From positions 1 to 64,000 of the forward strand of contig LFLA01000009.1 of the NCBI GenBank assembly GCA_001542995.1: 64,000 bases of DNA, given 5' to 3'. Under the pieces are notes generated by a model. That model was given only the letters and a program-made list of their open reading frames with translations, was not told the origin of the DNA and searched no databases. Source of the stretch: Nitrospina sp. LS_NOB (GTDB taxonomy: Bacteria; Nitrospinota; Nitrospinia; Nitrospinales; VA-1). Each line of letters opens with the position of its first letter. The stretch's first letter is position 1. The translations under genes and the position numbers were made by a program. Positions 37,229 through 46,039 of the stretch are shown here, piece after piece.

Positions 37229-37582
37229 TTATATCTTTAGAACAATGAGCAGTGGCAGGAGTGTTAGTCCGACTGCGCCGACGAAGGCATGCACCAAAAC
37301 GTCCCAGCGTTTGCTGAACGGAACGACTGTGATACAGTAAAGGCAGACCAAATAATCCGGCAAGGTGTTTTCGTCATGAGTCTGGTTCATGATCAAGTAA
37401 TAGACCAGACAAAAGGCAATGCTGTAAAACAGGAGTCGGTGGATTTTCAGGCTCTGTTCCGTCTTCTTCCTGAATGCCATGAACAATCCCAGAAAGATAT
37501 TGAGGATATAAAATCCGATCGCGGCCACCACCCAGATGAGCGAAGGCGATGATGTTATTTTTGGGAGGAGAGTGGGTTCCAT
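37229..37582 (-). CDS. Three-helix membrane protein of unknown function
   Basis: A 117-residue protein with hydrophobic segments at about 15-36, 49-65 and 95-115 and short charged loops (FRKKTEQSLKIHR; NQTHDENTLPD). I do not recognise the family. It is transcribed divergently from the SDR at 37621, sharing a 38-bp gap. Confidence 0.6.
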   Translation of the reverse strand: MEPTLLPKITSSPSLIWVVAAIGFYILNIFLGLFMAFRKKTEQSLKIHRLLFYSIAFCLVYYLIMNQTHDENTLPDYLVCLYCITVVPFSKRWDVLVHAFVGAVGLTLLPLLIVLKI

Positions 37583-37620
37583 AAAACAGAAAATCTCAAG
37601 AGGGTAAATCGCATATTAAC

Positions 37621-38406
37621 ATGAATCTACAAGACCGAAAAGTGATCATCACCGGGGCCAGTGACGGTATCGGCAGAGCTCTTGCCTTGGCCTTTGCCAA
37701 AGAAGGCGCAAAGGTTGCCGTCTGCGCACGAAGTCAGGATCGGTTGGATTCCTTGTCCGATGAAATTGAGGGTACCGGGCATCTGTTTTGCTCCGCCGAC
37801 CTCGGCAAGGCGGAAGGTGTCGAGAGCTTTCATAAAAATACGGTGAAACAACTGGGCCAAGTCGATGTGTTGGTCAATAATGTCGGAGCAATTTTAAAGT
37901 TGGCCAGTTTTTTTGAACTGACCGATCAGGATTGGGAGGATTCGTTTCAGATCAACCTGATGTCTGCCGTTCGACTGAGTCGGCACTGCATTCCGTCGCT
38001 GAAAAAATCTGCTTGCGCCAGGATCATTAATATTTCATCCATTGCGGCGGCCGGGCCGCAGGAAGTTTTCCCCCACTACAGTGCTATGAAGGCCGGGCTT
38101 TCCAATTTGACTGTTTCTCTGGCCCAGACCCTTGCGCCGGACAAGATCCTGGTCAATTCCATTTCCCCCGGCCCAGTGTGGAGCAAATCATGGGAGGACG
38201 AAGCCCGGGCACAAAGTAACGGATCCAATTTGGAACAGGTAAAAAAAGAAATCATGGAACAAACCGGAAAAACTATTCCTTTAAACCGAATGGGCATGCC
38301 GGAAGATTTAACCGGACTGGCCCTGTTTCTGGCTTCCGACCAATCTGGTTGGATCACAGCCACGAACTTCAGCGTAGATGGCGGGGTCACCCGGAATCCT
38401 TTTTAA
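37621..38406 (+). CDS. Short-chain dehydrogenase/reductase
   Basis: A 261-residue classical SDR: TGASDGIGRAL cofactor motif (residues 11-21), NNVGA, catalytic Ser in NISSIAA and YSAMK. The arginine-containing CARSQDR after strand 2 suggests NADP(H). It resembles 3-oxoacyl-ACP reductase-like proteins, but the substrate is unknown. Its stop is directly followed by the remnant of an HtrA gene, so the original downstream DNA was deleted. Confidence 0.88.
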   Translation: MNLQDRKVIITGASDGIGRALALAFAKEGAKVAVCARSQDRLDSLSDEIEGTGHLFCSADLGKAEGVESFHKNTVKQLGQVDVLVNNVGAILKLASFFELTDQDWEDSFQINLMSAVRLSRHCIPSLKKSACARIINISSIAAAGPQEVFPHYSAMKAGLSNLTVSLAQTLAPDKILVNSISPGPVWSKSWEDEARAQSNGSNLEQVKKEIMEQTGKTIPLNRMGMPEDLTGLALFLASDQSGWITATNFSVDGGVTRNPF

Positions 38407-38814
38407 CAGGCTCAATTGATCGGATTCGCCATTCCCATCAACACAGCAAAAGATGTCATGGGCATGTTGATCACCGGCAAAACGGAAAGAGGATGGTTCG
38501 GAGCCAACGCGGCGCCGATCACAGCCGAGGAAGCCCTGGAACTGAATTACCCGGAACTTGAAGGATTGATTGTCAAAGGTATAGAAAAAGACAGCCCTGC
38601 CGAGCAGTCCGGACTGAAAATAAATGACGTCATTACCCAATTTAATAAAATGCCGATCACCAATCTGGCTATCTTGCGGCGGAAACTACTGGCTCTCGCC
38701 CCGGGGCAGGAAATTCATTTGACCCTCTTCAGGGATGGAGAAAGCTTCGAGATCACAAGCATCCTGGCCCGGAAAAAAACCGAGGAGGAAATAGAGACCA
38801 AACCAGCCTCCTGA
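38407..38814 (+). pseudogene. C-terminal (PDZ) remnant of a DegP/HtrA-type serine protease
   Basis: Begins at the codon after the SDR stop with QLIGFAIPINTAKDVM, the strand that normally ends the HtrA protease domain, then continues as a complete PDZ domain (GLIVKGIEKDSPAEQSGLKINDVITQFN...LRRKLLALAPGQEIHLTLFRDGE) and a short tail. The His-Asp-Ser protease domain and signal peptide are absent. The only possible start is a TTG at 38416 without a ribosome site. It could give a free PDZ by readthrough, but is most simply a deletion remnant. Confidence 0.72.
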
Positions 38815-38883
38815 GTTTTTGACATCTTGCCAACAGGCATCGCACGGCTTGCGTTTTAAGGAGAGTCACAGTATTCTCCCATC

Positions 38884-38912
38884 TCGAAAATAAATATCCC
38901 TGCATTTTTGCA
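38884..38912 (+). terminator. Small hairpin after the HtrA remnant
   Basis: CCTGCA-TTTT-TGCAGG forms a 6-bp stem in the 137-bp gap before the phosphohexomutase gene. There is no good T run after it, so termination is uncertain. Confidence 0.3.
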
Positions 38913-38950
38913 GGACTCTAGGACAACTTTAAAAACAAACCGTATTTATC

Positions 38951-40324
38951 ATGTCTATCAATCCTCAAATTTTTCGTGAATATGATATCCGTGGTGTGGT
39001 CGGCAAAGACCTCACCCCCGAAACCGTTCAACAAATCGGGCAGGCCATCGGCACCTATATGAAACGCCAAGGCGGAAAATCGCTGGTGGTTGGATGGGAT
39101 GTTCGCTCCAGCTCGGTAGAATTCCGCGATATTTTATCCCAAGCTATAAACTCCACCGGATGCGATGTCGTGGATATCGGAATGGTCCCTACCCCCGTTT
39201 CCTACTTTGCGCTTCATCATCTTAAAGCCGATGGCGGAGTGATGATCACCGGCAGCCACAATCCGCCGGAGTTCAATGGATTCAAAATCAGCCAAGGTCA
39301 ACACAGCCTGTATGGAAAAAAGATTCAGGAATTGAAGTATCTTATCGATTCCAATGATTTTGAAAGGGGCTCGGGAAAGATTGAGCAGACAAATGTTCTG
39401 GAACCTTATATGGAGAATATTTGCTCCATCATAAAGATACCCAGAAAAGTGAAAGTTGTGGTCGATGGTGGAAACGGGTGTTTCGGTATTGTCGGCCCGC
39501 AACTCTTACGAAAACTTGGACTGAAACCCATAGAAATTTTTTGTGAACCGGATGGCTCCTTTCCCAACCATCACCCCGACCCCACTGTGGAGGAAAACCT
39601 GAAAGGGTTGATGGAAAAAGTCCGCACCGAAAATGCGGAACTCGGTATCGGGTTTGATGGTGATGCCGATCGCATCGGCCTGGTCGATGAAAAAGGCAAT
39701 ATTTTGTGGGGAGACCAACTGCTGACCATTTTCGCGCGGGACATTTTATCAAGAAATCCCGGTGCCACCATTGTGGGCGAAGTCAAATGTTCCCAGAATC
39801 TGTATCAGGATATTGAAAAACACGGCGGGGTTCCGGTCATGGCACCGGCAGGACATTCCCTGATCAAAAAGAAAATGAATGAAACCGGCGCGCTTCTGGC
39901 CGGAGAAATGAGCGGCCATGTTTGTTTCGCTGACAATTATTTCGGATTCGATGACGCAGTGTTTGCCGCTGGCCGAATATTACAAATTGTGGCGCAGTCC
40001 AGCATGAAGGTTTCCGAAATGCTCGCCGACCTTCCGAAAACAGCCTACACACCGGAAATCCGCATCGACTGCCCCGATGACAGGAAGTTTGAAATCGTCC
40101 GCGAGTTGACAGAGATTTTCCGGAAAAAGTACGAAATCATTGACATTGATGGAGTGCGGGTCAACTTTGGCGATGGCTGGGCTTTGATTCGGGCCTCCAA
40201 CACCCAACCGGTACTGGTGCTGAGGTTTGAGGCTGAAACCCAGGACCGCCTTCAAGAACTGATCGGCATCATAAAAAAACAAATGGATAAATACCAACCT
40301 GTTGTCCAGTTTGATTACCACTAG
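38951..40324 (+). CDS. Phosphomannomutase/phosphoglucomutase
   Basis: A 457-residue alpha-D-phosphohexomutase (AlgC/ManB-like) interconverting hexose 1- and 6-phosphates for surface glycan precursors. The phosphoserine loop is TGSHNPPEFNGFK (about residues 97-109), the metal loop DGDADRIG (about 237), the sugar loop GEMSGHVCF and the C-terminal phosphate loop RASNTQPVL. The last codon and stop (CAC TAG) lie within a gene-end repeat copy. Confidence 0.94.
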   Translation: MSINPQIFREYDIRGVVGKDLTPETVQQIGQAIGTYMKRQGGKSLVVGWDVRSSSVEFRDILSQAINSTGCDVVDIGMVPTPVSYFALHHLKADGGVMITGSHNPPEFNGFKISQGQHSLYGKKIQELKYLIDSNDFERGSGKIEQTNVLEPYMENICSIIKIPRKVKVVVDGGNGCFGIVGPQLLRKLGLKPIEIFCEPDGSFPNHHPDPTVEENLKGLMEKVRTENAELGIGFDGDADRIGLVDEKGNILWGDQLLTIFARDILSRNPGATIVGEVKCSQNLYQDIEKHGGVPVMAPAGHSLIKKKMNETGALLAGEMSGHVCFADNYFGFDDAVFAAGRILQIVAQSSMKVSEMLADLPKTAYTPEIRIDCPDDRKFEIVRELTEIFRKKYEIIDIDGVRVNFGDGWALIRASNTQPVLVLRFEAETQDRLQELIGIIKKQMDKYQPVVQFDYH

Positions 40325-40497
40325 GCGTGGGGCCAACTGGCAATAATTCTTTCTGGTGAGCAAAAAGTATTCTCGGCTGAATAAGCTAGTGAAGTGACAT
40401 AACACGAGAGAGGCAAATAGCAAAGACTTCTTAAGCCAAGATAACTCTTTGTTTGTCAGCAAAAGCTATTGCTCGTTGCCCCTGCGGCTAGCAGTCT
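40318..40497 (+). repeat. Two facing gene-end repeats between phosphohexomutase and amrB
   Basis: Exact core CCACTAGGCGTGGGGCC (40318-40334) gives the mutase stop TAG, followed by GAGCAAAAAGTATTCTCGGC. A second, diverged and inverted copy (40431-40497) gives the amrB stop. Confidence 0.82.
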
Positions 40498-41324
40498 TTT
40501 ATTATCATTCCCGCGTAACCGACGACCTGTTCCATATCTCCAGTGACTTCTCCTGAAGTCATATACTTGACCAACTCGGCCTTTTTGGCACCCAGGCTTT
40601 CTGCGCATAACAACATGACGGTGACCGGATTGACCCCGCACATGGTGATCTTTTCTGACTGCACTGTTTCAAACAAACCCACCGGGTCACGATTTTTGAT
40701 GCAAGTGATGGCTAAACGGTCTTTGGTCCCGGCCCTGTCATGCGATTCATAATGCGTCATGTCCGAGCTGGCAACCAGTAACACCGACTTCCCCCGCCGG
40801 TTCACCGCCCGCACAATGCCCTCGCTGAGCACTTTACAGGCTGAAACTTTCATCCTCATGAGACAAATCGGGACGATTTTGAATTCCTTTTTAAAATATT
40901 GCAAAAATGGTAACTGGGTCTCCAGGGAATGCTCGAACCGGTGTGCGGAAGAGTCCTCTTTCGCCATGACCGTTTCTTCGCATATGGCGTTTGCCAGTTC
41001 CCTATCGATGCCAATGTCACCCATCGGCATGGACCAAATTCCTTCCGTCATGACCGCCACCGCCTCGCCCTGGCCAGTGTGATTGGGACCGATTAAGATA
41101 ACCGTGTCCGGAATTTCAATTCTCGAATACACCGCCCCCGCCACATCCCCGGAATACTTGAACCCGGCATGCGGCACGACAATACCCAGAACCGGACTCT
41201 TCTCCACATTTCGCTCAATATGCGCTTCCACTTCTCGAACCAAAGCCTCACGCTGGGCGGGATAAAACCTGCCGGCCACCGCTGGCTGGCGTTTTTCATG
41301 GCTCTCTTTATCCGAAAATATCAT
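40488..41324 (-). CDS. amrB: AmmeMemoRadiSam system protein B (MEMO1 family)
   Basis: A 278-residue MEMO-like protein with [20 protein letters not shown] at the start, the [18 protein letters not shown] motif, [10 protein letters not shown] and SSDMTHYES. These resemble class III extradiol dioxygenases, but activity is unclear. The partners AmmeCR1 and the radical SAM protein are not in the window. ATGA overlap with pcm upstream. The stop TAG falls in a diverged gene-end repeat copy (CTGCTAGCCGCAGGGGC on the minus strand). Confidence 0.88.
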   Translation of the reverse strand: MIFSDKESHEKRQPAVAGRFYPAQREALVREVEAHIERNVEKSPVLGIVVPHAGFKYSGDVAGAVYSRIEIPDTVILIGPNHTGQGEAVAVMTEGIWSMPMGDIGIDRELANAICEETVMAKEDSSAHRFEHSLETQLPFLQYFKKEFKIVPICLMRMKVSACKVLSEGIVRAVNRRGKSVLLVASSDMTHYESHDRAGTKDRLAITCIKNRDPVGLFETVQSEKITMCGVNPVTVMLLCAESLGAKKAELVKYMTSGEVTGDMEQVVGYAGMIIKDC

Positions 41325-42064
41325 TGGCGAATCTCTCCGGTCATCGGCACAAACACCACACCGGTGATGAACCGCTTTCTCAGGCTTCCGCCTTCCTGCT
41401 TGGTCAACACTATCAGATTCTGTGGCGATCCTGTTTTCCCCAGAGGAAGCACCATCCTGCCGCCAACTTTCAACTGGTCAATCAGAGGTCGGGGTATTTT
41501 GGGTGCCGCCGCAGTGATGAGAATTGCGTCAAAAGGGGACTTTTCCGGCCACCCCCGGTAACCGTCGCCGTGCCTGACGGTCACATTGTTATAGCCTAGC
41601 TCTTTCAGCCTACTGTCTGCGGTGCGGGCAAGCGACTCGACAATCTCGATGGTATAGACCTGATTCACGATTTCCGCCAGCACCGCCGCTTGATAAGCCG
41701 AGCCAGTGCCGATTTCCAAAACGCGGTCATCGGCCTTCAACATTGCGCTCTGAGTCATCAGCGCAACAACATAGGGCTGCGAAATAGTCTGGTTTTCTTT
41801 TATGGGAAGGGCAAAATCGGAATAAGCCCGGCTTAAAAACTTGGGCTCGACAAACAGATGGCGGGGTACCTTTAGCAGGGCCTGCAAAACAGCCGCATCG
41901 CGGATGCCGCGACGCTTGATCTGGTCTTCGACCATGTCTTTTCGAGCAGACTCAAAGTCTACAGAAAAGACGGCCTTAGACATGAAGAATGTCGAACAGA
42001 GGACCGTAACCAGGGCAGGGAAAAATGCCTTAAAAAATGAGGCCGTTTTTCTTGAGCCAATCAT
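41321..42064 (-). CDS. pcm: Protein-L-isoaspartate O-methyltransferase, apparently exported
   Basis: A SAM-dependent repair enzyme for isoaspartyl residues: [11 protein letters not shown] at the domain start, [22 protein letters not shown] and the SAM motif [18 protein letters not shown]. The start chosen (ATG 42064, 247 residues) places a basic, then hydrophobic segment ([22 protein letters not shown]) ahead of the catalytic domain, a likely signal peptide or anchor. It overlaps the upstream gene by about 35 bp. Other in-frame ATGs at 42070 and further upstream are possible. Confidence 0.88.
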   Translation of the reverse strand: MIGSRKTASFFKAFFPALVTVLCSTFFMSKAVFSVDFESARKDMVEDQIKRRGIRDAAVLQALLKVPRHLFVEPKFLSRAYSDFALPIKENQTISQPYVVALMTQSAMLKADDRVLEIGTGSAYQAAVLAEIVNQVYTIEIVESLARTADSRLKELGYNNVTVRHGDGYRGWPEKSPFDAILITAAAPKIPRPLIDQLKVGGRMVLPLGKTGSPQNLIVLTKQEGGSLRKRFITGVVFVPMTGEIRQ

Positions 42065-42401
42065 TGGCATCAAACTTTTTGTTGGCAAACTCCTGGAATT
42101 CGATTTCTTTTTTAGAAAGTTCCTGTCCATCGATGAACTGCGGCTTTTGCGAAGACTTCTTACTCCTGCGCTTCTTTGGCGCGGGCCGCTCCTCCGTGAG
42201 TTCCTCTTCAACTTCCAATTCCAGCGAGTCGGTCAACACTTCCATCTTAAGGACCAACACCACAAAACTCTTGGGGCAGATATTGTCATCTTTCTGAATT
42301 TCAGAAACGATCTTTTTAACTTTGGGTGATGTCATGACCGCTTCGGTGATTGCCTTGGATAATTTTTCAAAGCTTCGCTCACTCCCATCGGAATCACTCA
42401 C
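42030..42401 (-). CDS. Hypothetical acidic/basic protein (123 aa)
   Basis: I do not recognise this 123-residue protein. Residues 1-35 are amphipathic, 40-65 form strand-like [19 protein letters not shown], then comes a Lys/Arg-rich linker ([14 protein letters not shown]) and a helical C-terminus ending [11 protein letters not shown]. There is no signal peptide or membrane segment. It heads an overlapping minus-strand operon with pcm and amrB. Confidence 0.65.
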   Translation of the reverse strand: MSDSDGSERSFEKLSKAITEAVMTSPKVKKIVSEIQKDDNICPKSFVVLVLKMEVLTDSLELEVEEELTEERPAPKKRRSKKSSQKPQFIDGQELSKKEIEFQEFANKKFDANDWLKKNGLIF

Positions 42402-42577
42402 AAAATCCCCCTTTCAGTTTCCTGATAAAAAATTTTCGATCAAAAAGAATACTTCGTTTCTTCTATTCAACCTTAAACCTCTCCCACCACCTTGTCAAGC
42501 CGGGATGCCTCGGGGGCAAAATGCAATAGACCCCTCAGCTTTCAAATAGCCCTTGGCGGCTGAAAAAAAACTTCTGC

Positions 42578-43732
42578 TCAATACAGAGGCACCGAAGAGT
42601 CAACTTTCTCCGACCACTCGTTGATGCCGCCCCGCATACTTTTGAGGTTGCGGAATCCCATTTCTTCCAATGCTTTCAGTGCTTTCATCGAACGCACTCC
42701 GGCCTTGCAGTGAAGCACAATCTCGTCATCCGGATTCAACCCATTCAACCGGGCAGAATCTTTGGCCTCAATATCGCCTAGTGGAATCAAGGTCGCCCCT
42801 TCAATTTTGCAGATGCCGTATTCGGACGGTTCACGAACATCGATCAGCTTGAAGGCGTGCTTCTTGTCCAGCATTTGTTTGACCTGCTCCACAGCAATTT
42901 CTTTTTCCAGGTCGGCGGTCGACTCTTCAACCGGCAGAATGCCACAAAACTGCTCATAGTCGATCAACTCTGTTATGGTCGGGTTGTCGCCGCAGATGGG
43001 ACAGGATGGATCCTTACGCAATTTCAGTTCCCTGAACTTCATCGACAAGGCATCAAACAGCAAAAGTCGTCCTACCAGCGATTCGCCTACACCCAGCACC
43101 AGCTTGATCACCTCGTTAGCCTGAAGCAACCCAACAATGCCAGGCAGAATTCCGAGCACCCCACCCTCGGCGCAACTGGGAACCAGTCCTGGTGGAGGCG
43201 GTTCCGGATACAAACAACGGTAGCACGGTCCCACTCGGGAATCGAACACCGAAGCCTGACCTTCAAAGCGTAGGATGCATCCATATATATAAGGTTTCTG
43301 CAACAACACGCAGGCATCGCTGGCCAGATAACGGGTAGGGAAGTTGTCCGTGCCATCGACGATGATGTCGTAGTCAGCAAAAATCTCCATCGCATTTTCT
43401 GAAGATAAGCGCGTGTTATAGGTGGTGACATTGATGCTGGAGTTGAGATCGGCAATACGGGCTTTGGCCGAATCGACTTTCAGTTTTCCAACAGTTGATT
43501 CTCCATGCGCCACCTGCCTTTGCAGGTTACTGAAATCGACCACGTCAAAATCGATCAGGCCCAGGTTTCCCACTCCCGCCGCCGCAAGATACAATGCCAA
43601 TGGCGAACCCAGCCCGCCGGTGCCAATCAAAAGCACCTTGGAATCACAAATTTTTTCCTGTCCCTCAACCCCCACCTCCGGCAAAAGCAGGTGCCGACTG
43701 TAACGATTGATCTGATCCTGTGTCAAAGCCAT
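42578..43732 (-). CDS. moeB: MoeB/ThiF adenylyltransferase with C-terminal rhodanese domain
   Basis: A 384-residue E1-like enzyme that adenylates the C-terminus of a ubiquitin-like sulfur carrier (MoaD, ThiS or similar). It has nucleotide motif GTGGLGSPLALYLAAAGVG, zinc Cys pairs CYRC and CPIC, and DGTDNFPTRYL. The rhodanese domain (about 285-384) keeps its active-site Cys in VLHCKAGVRS, so one protein can activate the carrier and relay sulfur. The partner carrier is not in the window. Confidence 0.92.
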   Translation of the reverse strand: MALTQDQINRYSRHLLLPEVGVEGQEKICDSKVLLIGTGGLGSPLALYLAAAGVGNLGLIDFDVVDFSNLQRQVAHGESTVGKLKVDSAKARIADLNSSINVTTYNTRLSSENAMEIFADYDIIVDGTDNFPTRYLASDACVLLQKPYIYGCILRFEGQASVFDSRVGPCYRCLYPEPPPPGLVPSCAEGGVLGILPGIVGLLQANEVIKLVLGVGESLVGRLLLFDALSMKFRELKLRKDPSCPICGDNPTITELIDYEQFCGILPVEESTADLEKEIAVEQVKQMLDKKHAFKLIDVREPSEYGICKIEGATLIPLGDIEAKDSARLNGLNPDDEIVLHCKAGVRSMKALKALEEMGFRNLKSMRGGINEWSEKVDSSVPLY

Positions 43733-43821
43733 AACGCAAATCCTTTAAAAAACGATCACTATTTTTCCCTGTTATTGATTAGATTCCATTTTAACAGAAA
43801 AGATTCTCCAATCAACCGGGC

Positions 43822-43925
43822 CCACTAGCGTGGGAAGCAAAGGGCGCAACTCTTTCTGGCGAGCAAAAATTATCTCGGCTTTATGGGCCGTTGCCCAGTT
43901 GCCCCCCCTCGCCAGAGGGCGGCTA
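43822..43925 (+). repeat. Gene-end repeat between moeB and aminotransferase genes
   Basis: CCCACTAGCGTGGG (stem CCCAC/GTGGG, shortened loop) followed by GCGAGCAAAAATTATCTCGGC and a CCCTCGCCAGAGGG hairpin that reaches the aminotransferase stop. The last hairpin resembles CCCTCGCTAGAGGG at the scpB end. Confidence 0.7.
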
Positions 43926-45098
43926 CGCCGGGAAGACCTGCTCAAACCCGGCAATGGAGCCCTCGATAACCGAATCGGGCAAGCAATAGGAAATACGGAA
44001 ATACCCCGGCAGGCCGAATCCCCTGCCCGGCACCACCAGAACCTTTTTCTCGGCCAGCTTTTTGACGAACTCTACCTCATCTTCCAGCGGGGATTTCGGA
44101 AAAAAATAAAATGCCCCCTGCGGTTTCACCACCTGATAGCCAATTCGGGTCAGCTCCTTATATAAGTAATCGCGTTTTCGGCGATACTGTTCCACATCCA
44201 CGGTCACTCCCTGTACCTGTTTCACCACACGCTGGATGAGCGCCGGAGCGTTGACGAATCCCAACACCCGGTTGCAGAAGATCAGTCCCGCCATGAGCGG
44301 CCCGGCAGACTCGCATTTTGGATGCACCGTCACAAAACCAATGCGCTCACCGGGCAGTGCAATGTCCTTCGAATGGGAAGTGATATAAATACTGTTTTCG
44401 TAAAACTCCATGATGTTCGGCGCTTCCACCCCATCAAAGGTGATTTTTTTATACGGGTCGTCCGAGATCAGATACACGGCCTTGCCGAGCTTGTCCGAAT
44501 GCGCTTTTAAAATGTTTGCCAACTCCTGCAACTCTTCACGCGAATAAACCACCCCGGTCGGGTTGTTCGGGGAGTTGATGATGACGGCTTTAGTTCTTTC
44601 GTTGAGCGCATTTTTTAAAGCCGGGAAATCGAGGTGGAAATCTTCCAATGTCGGAACCGCCACCGCCTTGCCACCATGGTTGTCAGCATAAAATAGGTAC
44701 TCAACAAAGTAAGGCGTGAAGATGATGACCTCATCACCCGGATCGAGCAGAGTCTTTAAAGTGATGTTGAGTCCGCCTGCCGCGCCACAGACCATGACCA
44801 CATCATTATCTGAGAGTTCTACCTTACATTCCGGAGCTAAGGACTCGGCAATCGCCGCTCGCACATCGGCAAATCCGGCATTTGGCATATAGCGGTGCAA
44901 GCCGGGAGCCTCATCCTGCGCGCTTTCAACCAGCGCTTTGCGGACTTCCTGCGGCGGTTCCATCACCGGGTTGCCCAAAGAAAGGTCGAACACGTTTTCT
45001 TCGCCGAACTCCTTTTTCAGCCGGATGCCTTCCTCAAACATTTTACGAATCCAGGAAGACTTCTCCATGAATCCAGTGACTTTTTGCGATATTGCCAT
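43923..45098 (-). CDS. Class I/II aminotransferase (aspartate aminotransferase-like)
   Basis: A 391-residue fold-type I PLP enzyme. NSPNNPTGVVYS and SDDPYKKITF hold cofactor contacts, and SHSKDIALPGERIGFV carries the Schiff-base lysine. The C-terminal Arg block is FRISYCLPD. The N-terminus VFDLSLGNPVMEPPQEVRKAL is typical. Substrate could be aspartate, alanine or an aromatic acid; sequence alone does not decide. Single gene, flanked on both sides by repeat-rich gaps. Confidence 0.9.
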   Translation of the reverse strand: MAISQKVTGFMEKSSWIRKMFEEGIRLKKEFGEENVFDLSLGNPVMEPPQEVRKALVESAQDEAPGLHRYMPNAGFADVRAAIAESLAPECKVELSDNDVVMVCGAAGGLNITLKTLLDPGDEVIIFTPYFVEYLFYADNHGGKAVAVPTLEDFHLDFPALKNALNERTKAVIINSPNNPTGVVYSREELQELANILKAHSDKLGKAVYLISDDPYKKITFDGVEAPNIMEFYENSIYITSHSKDIALPGERIGFVTVHPKCESAGPLMAGLIFCNRVLGFVNAPALIQRVVKQVQGVTVDVEQYRRKRDYLYKELTRIGYQVVKPQGAFYFFPKSPLEDEVEFVKKLAEKKVLVVPGRGFGLPGYFRISYCLPDSVIEGSIAGFEQVFPA

Positions 45099-45198
45099 AT
45101 TAAAACTCCACTATAAAAAAACTCACGCAAGTTGGTACCTTATATTCTGCTGGATTGACAGGCCCATCCATAGCATATTCCCCAGACAGGATCAACGG

Positions 45199-45290
45199 CC
45201 CACTCGGCGTGCCAGCGTGACGCTGGATCCAGTGTGCAAAAACCCGTTAAGCTACCAGCAGGGTTTGAGCGGAAAATAAAGACATGGCTC
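45199..45290. repeat. Diverged repeat upstream of the ABC exporter
   Basis: CCCACTCGGCGTGCCAGCG followed by CCAGCGTGACGCTGG, the motif also seen at 20123 and 920. No gene is seen in the gap 45099-45355. Confidence 0.5.
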
Positions 45291-45355
45291 ATTGCCTACG
45301 GAGGCTCTCCGCGTTATATTGAGGCCGAACTATTTTACTAATATCCTTTTTCTCT

Positions 45356-46039
45356 ATGACCACTCCAATCATTCAATTTATAGATGTCTGCAAGTCCTAC
45401 CAGAGCGGGTCGCAGCCAGTGACCGCGCTGGAGGCAGTGAACCTGAGCCTTGATGCCGGGGACTTCGTCACCATCATGGGGCCCAGCGGAGGAGGAAAAA
45501 CCACCTTGCTCAACCTGCTTGCAGGACTCGACCTACCCGACAAAGGACAAATCATCCTCAACGGCCGCAAGGTGTCCGACTTTTCCGATCATGAACTGAC
45601 TCTGCTACGGCGAAAAGACATTGGTTTTGTTTTTCAATTTTTCAACCTCATGCCCACCCTCACGGTGATGGAGAATGTAGAACTGCCGCTTCTGCTGGCG
45701 CATTCATCCCGAACCGATGGCAAACGCATTAAAACCCTGCTCGACTATGTCGGGCTCTGGCACCGGGCCGACTCTTTTCCCGCTGAGCTTTCGGGAGGGG
45801 AAATGCAACGCGTCGCCATCGCTCGCGCCCTGGTGCACCAACCCGTTATTCTGCTTGCCGACGAACCCACCGGCAACCTCGACTCGGAAAACGGATTGAA
45901 AATTATCGATCTTATGAGACAAGCCTCGACCGATTTTAAAACGACTGTGGTCATGGCCACCCACAACCCGCAGGTCGCGGCCATCGGCAACCGCCATTTC
46001 GAAATCCGCGACGGTAAACTGACCGATAAAATACTGTGA
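45356..46039 (+). CDS. LolD/MacB-type ABC transporter ATPase
   Basis: A 227-residue ABC ATPase: Walker A GPSGGGKTTL (about residues 39-48), signature LSGGEMQRVAIARAL, Walker B VILLADEPTGNLDSE and the switch His in MATHNPQ. It overlaps the permease start by 4 bp (GTGA), and the two form an exporter of the LolCDE/MacB/FtsX superfamily that works mechanically from the inner membrane. Confidence 0.93.
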   Translation: MTTPIIQFIDVCKSYQSGSQPVTALEAVNLSLDAGDFVTIMGPSGGGKTTLLNLLAGLDLPDKGQIILNGRKVSDFSDHELTLLRRKDIGFVFQFFNLMPTLTVMENVELPLLLAHSSRTDGKRIKTLLDYVGLWHRADSFPAELSGGEMQRVAIARALVHQPVILLADEPTGNLDSENGLKIIDLMRQASTDFKTTVVMATHNPQVAAIGNRHFEIRDGKLTDKIL

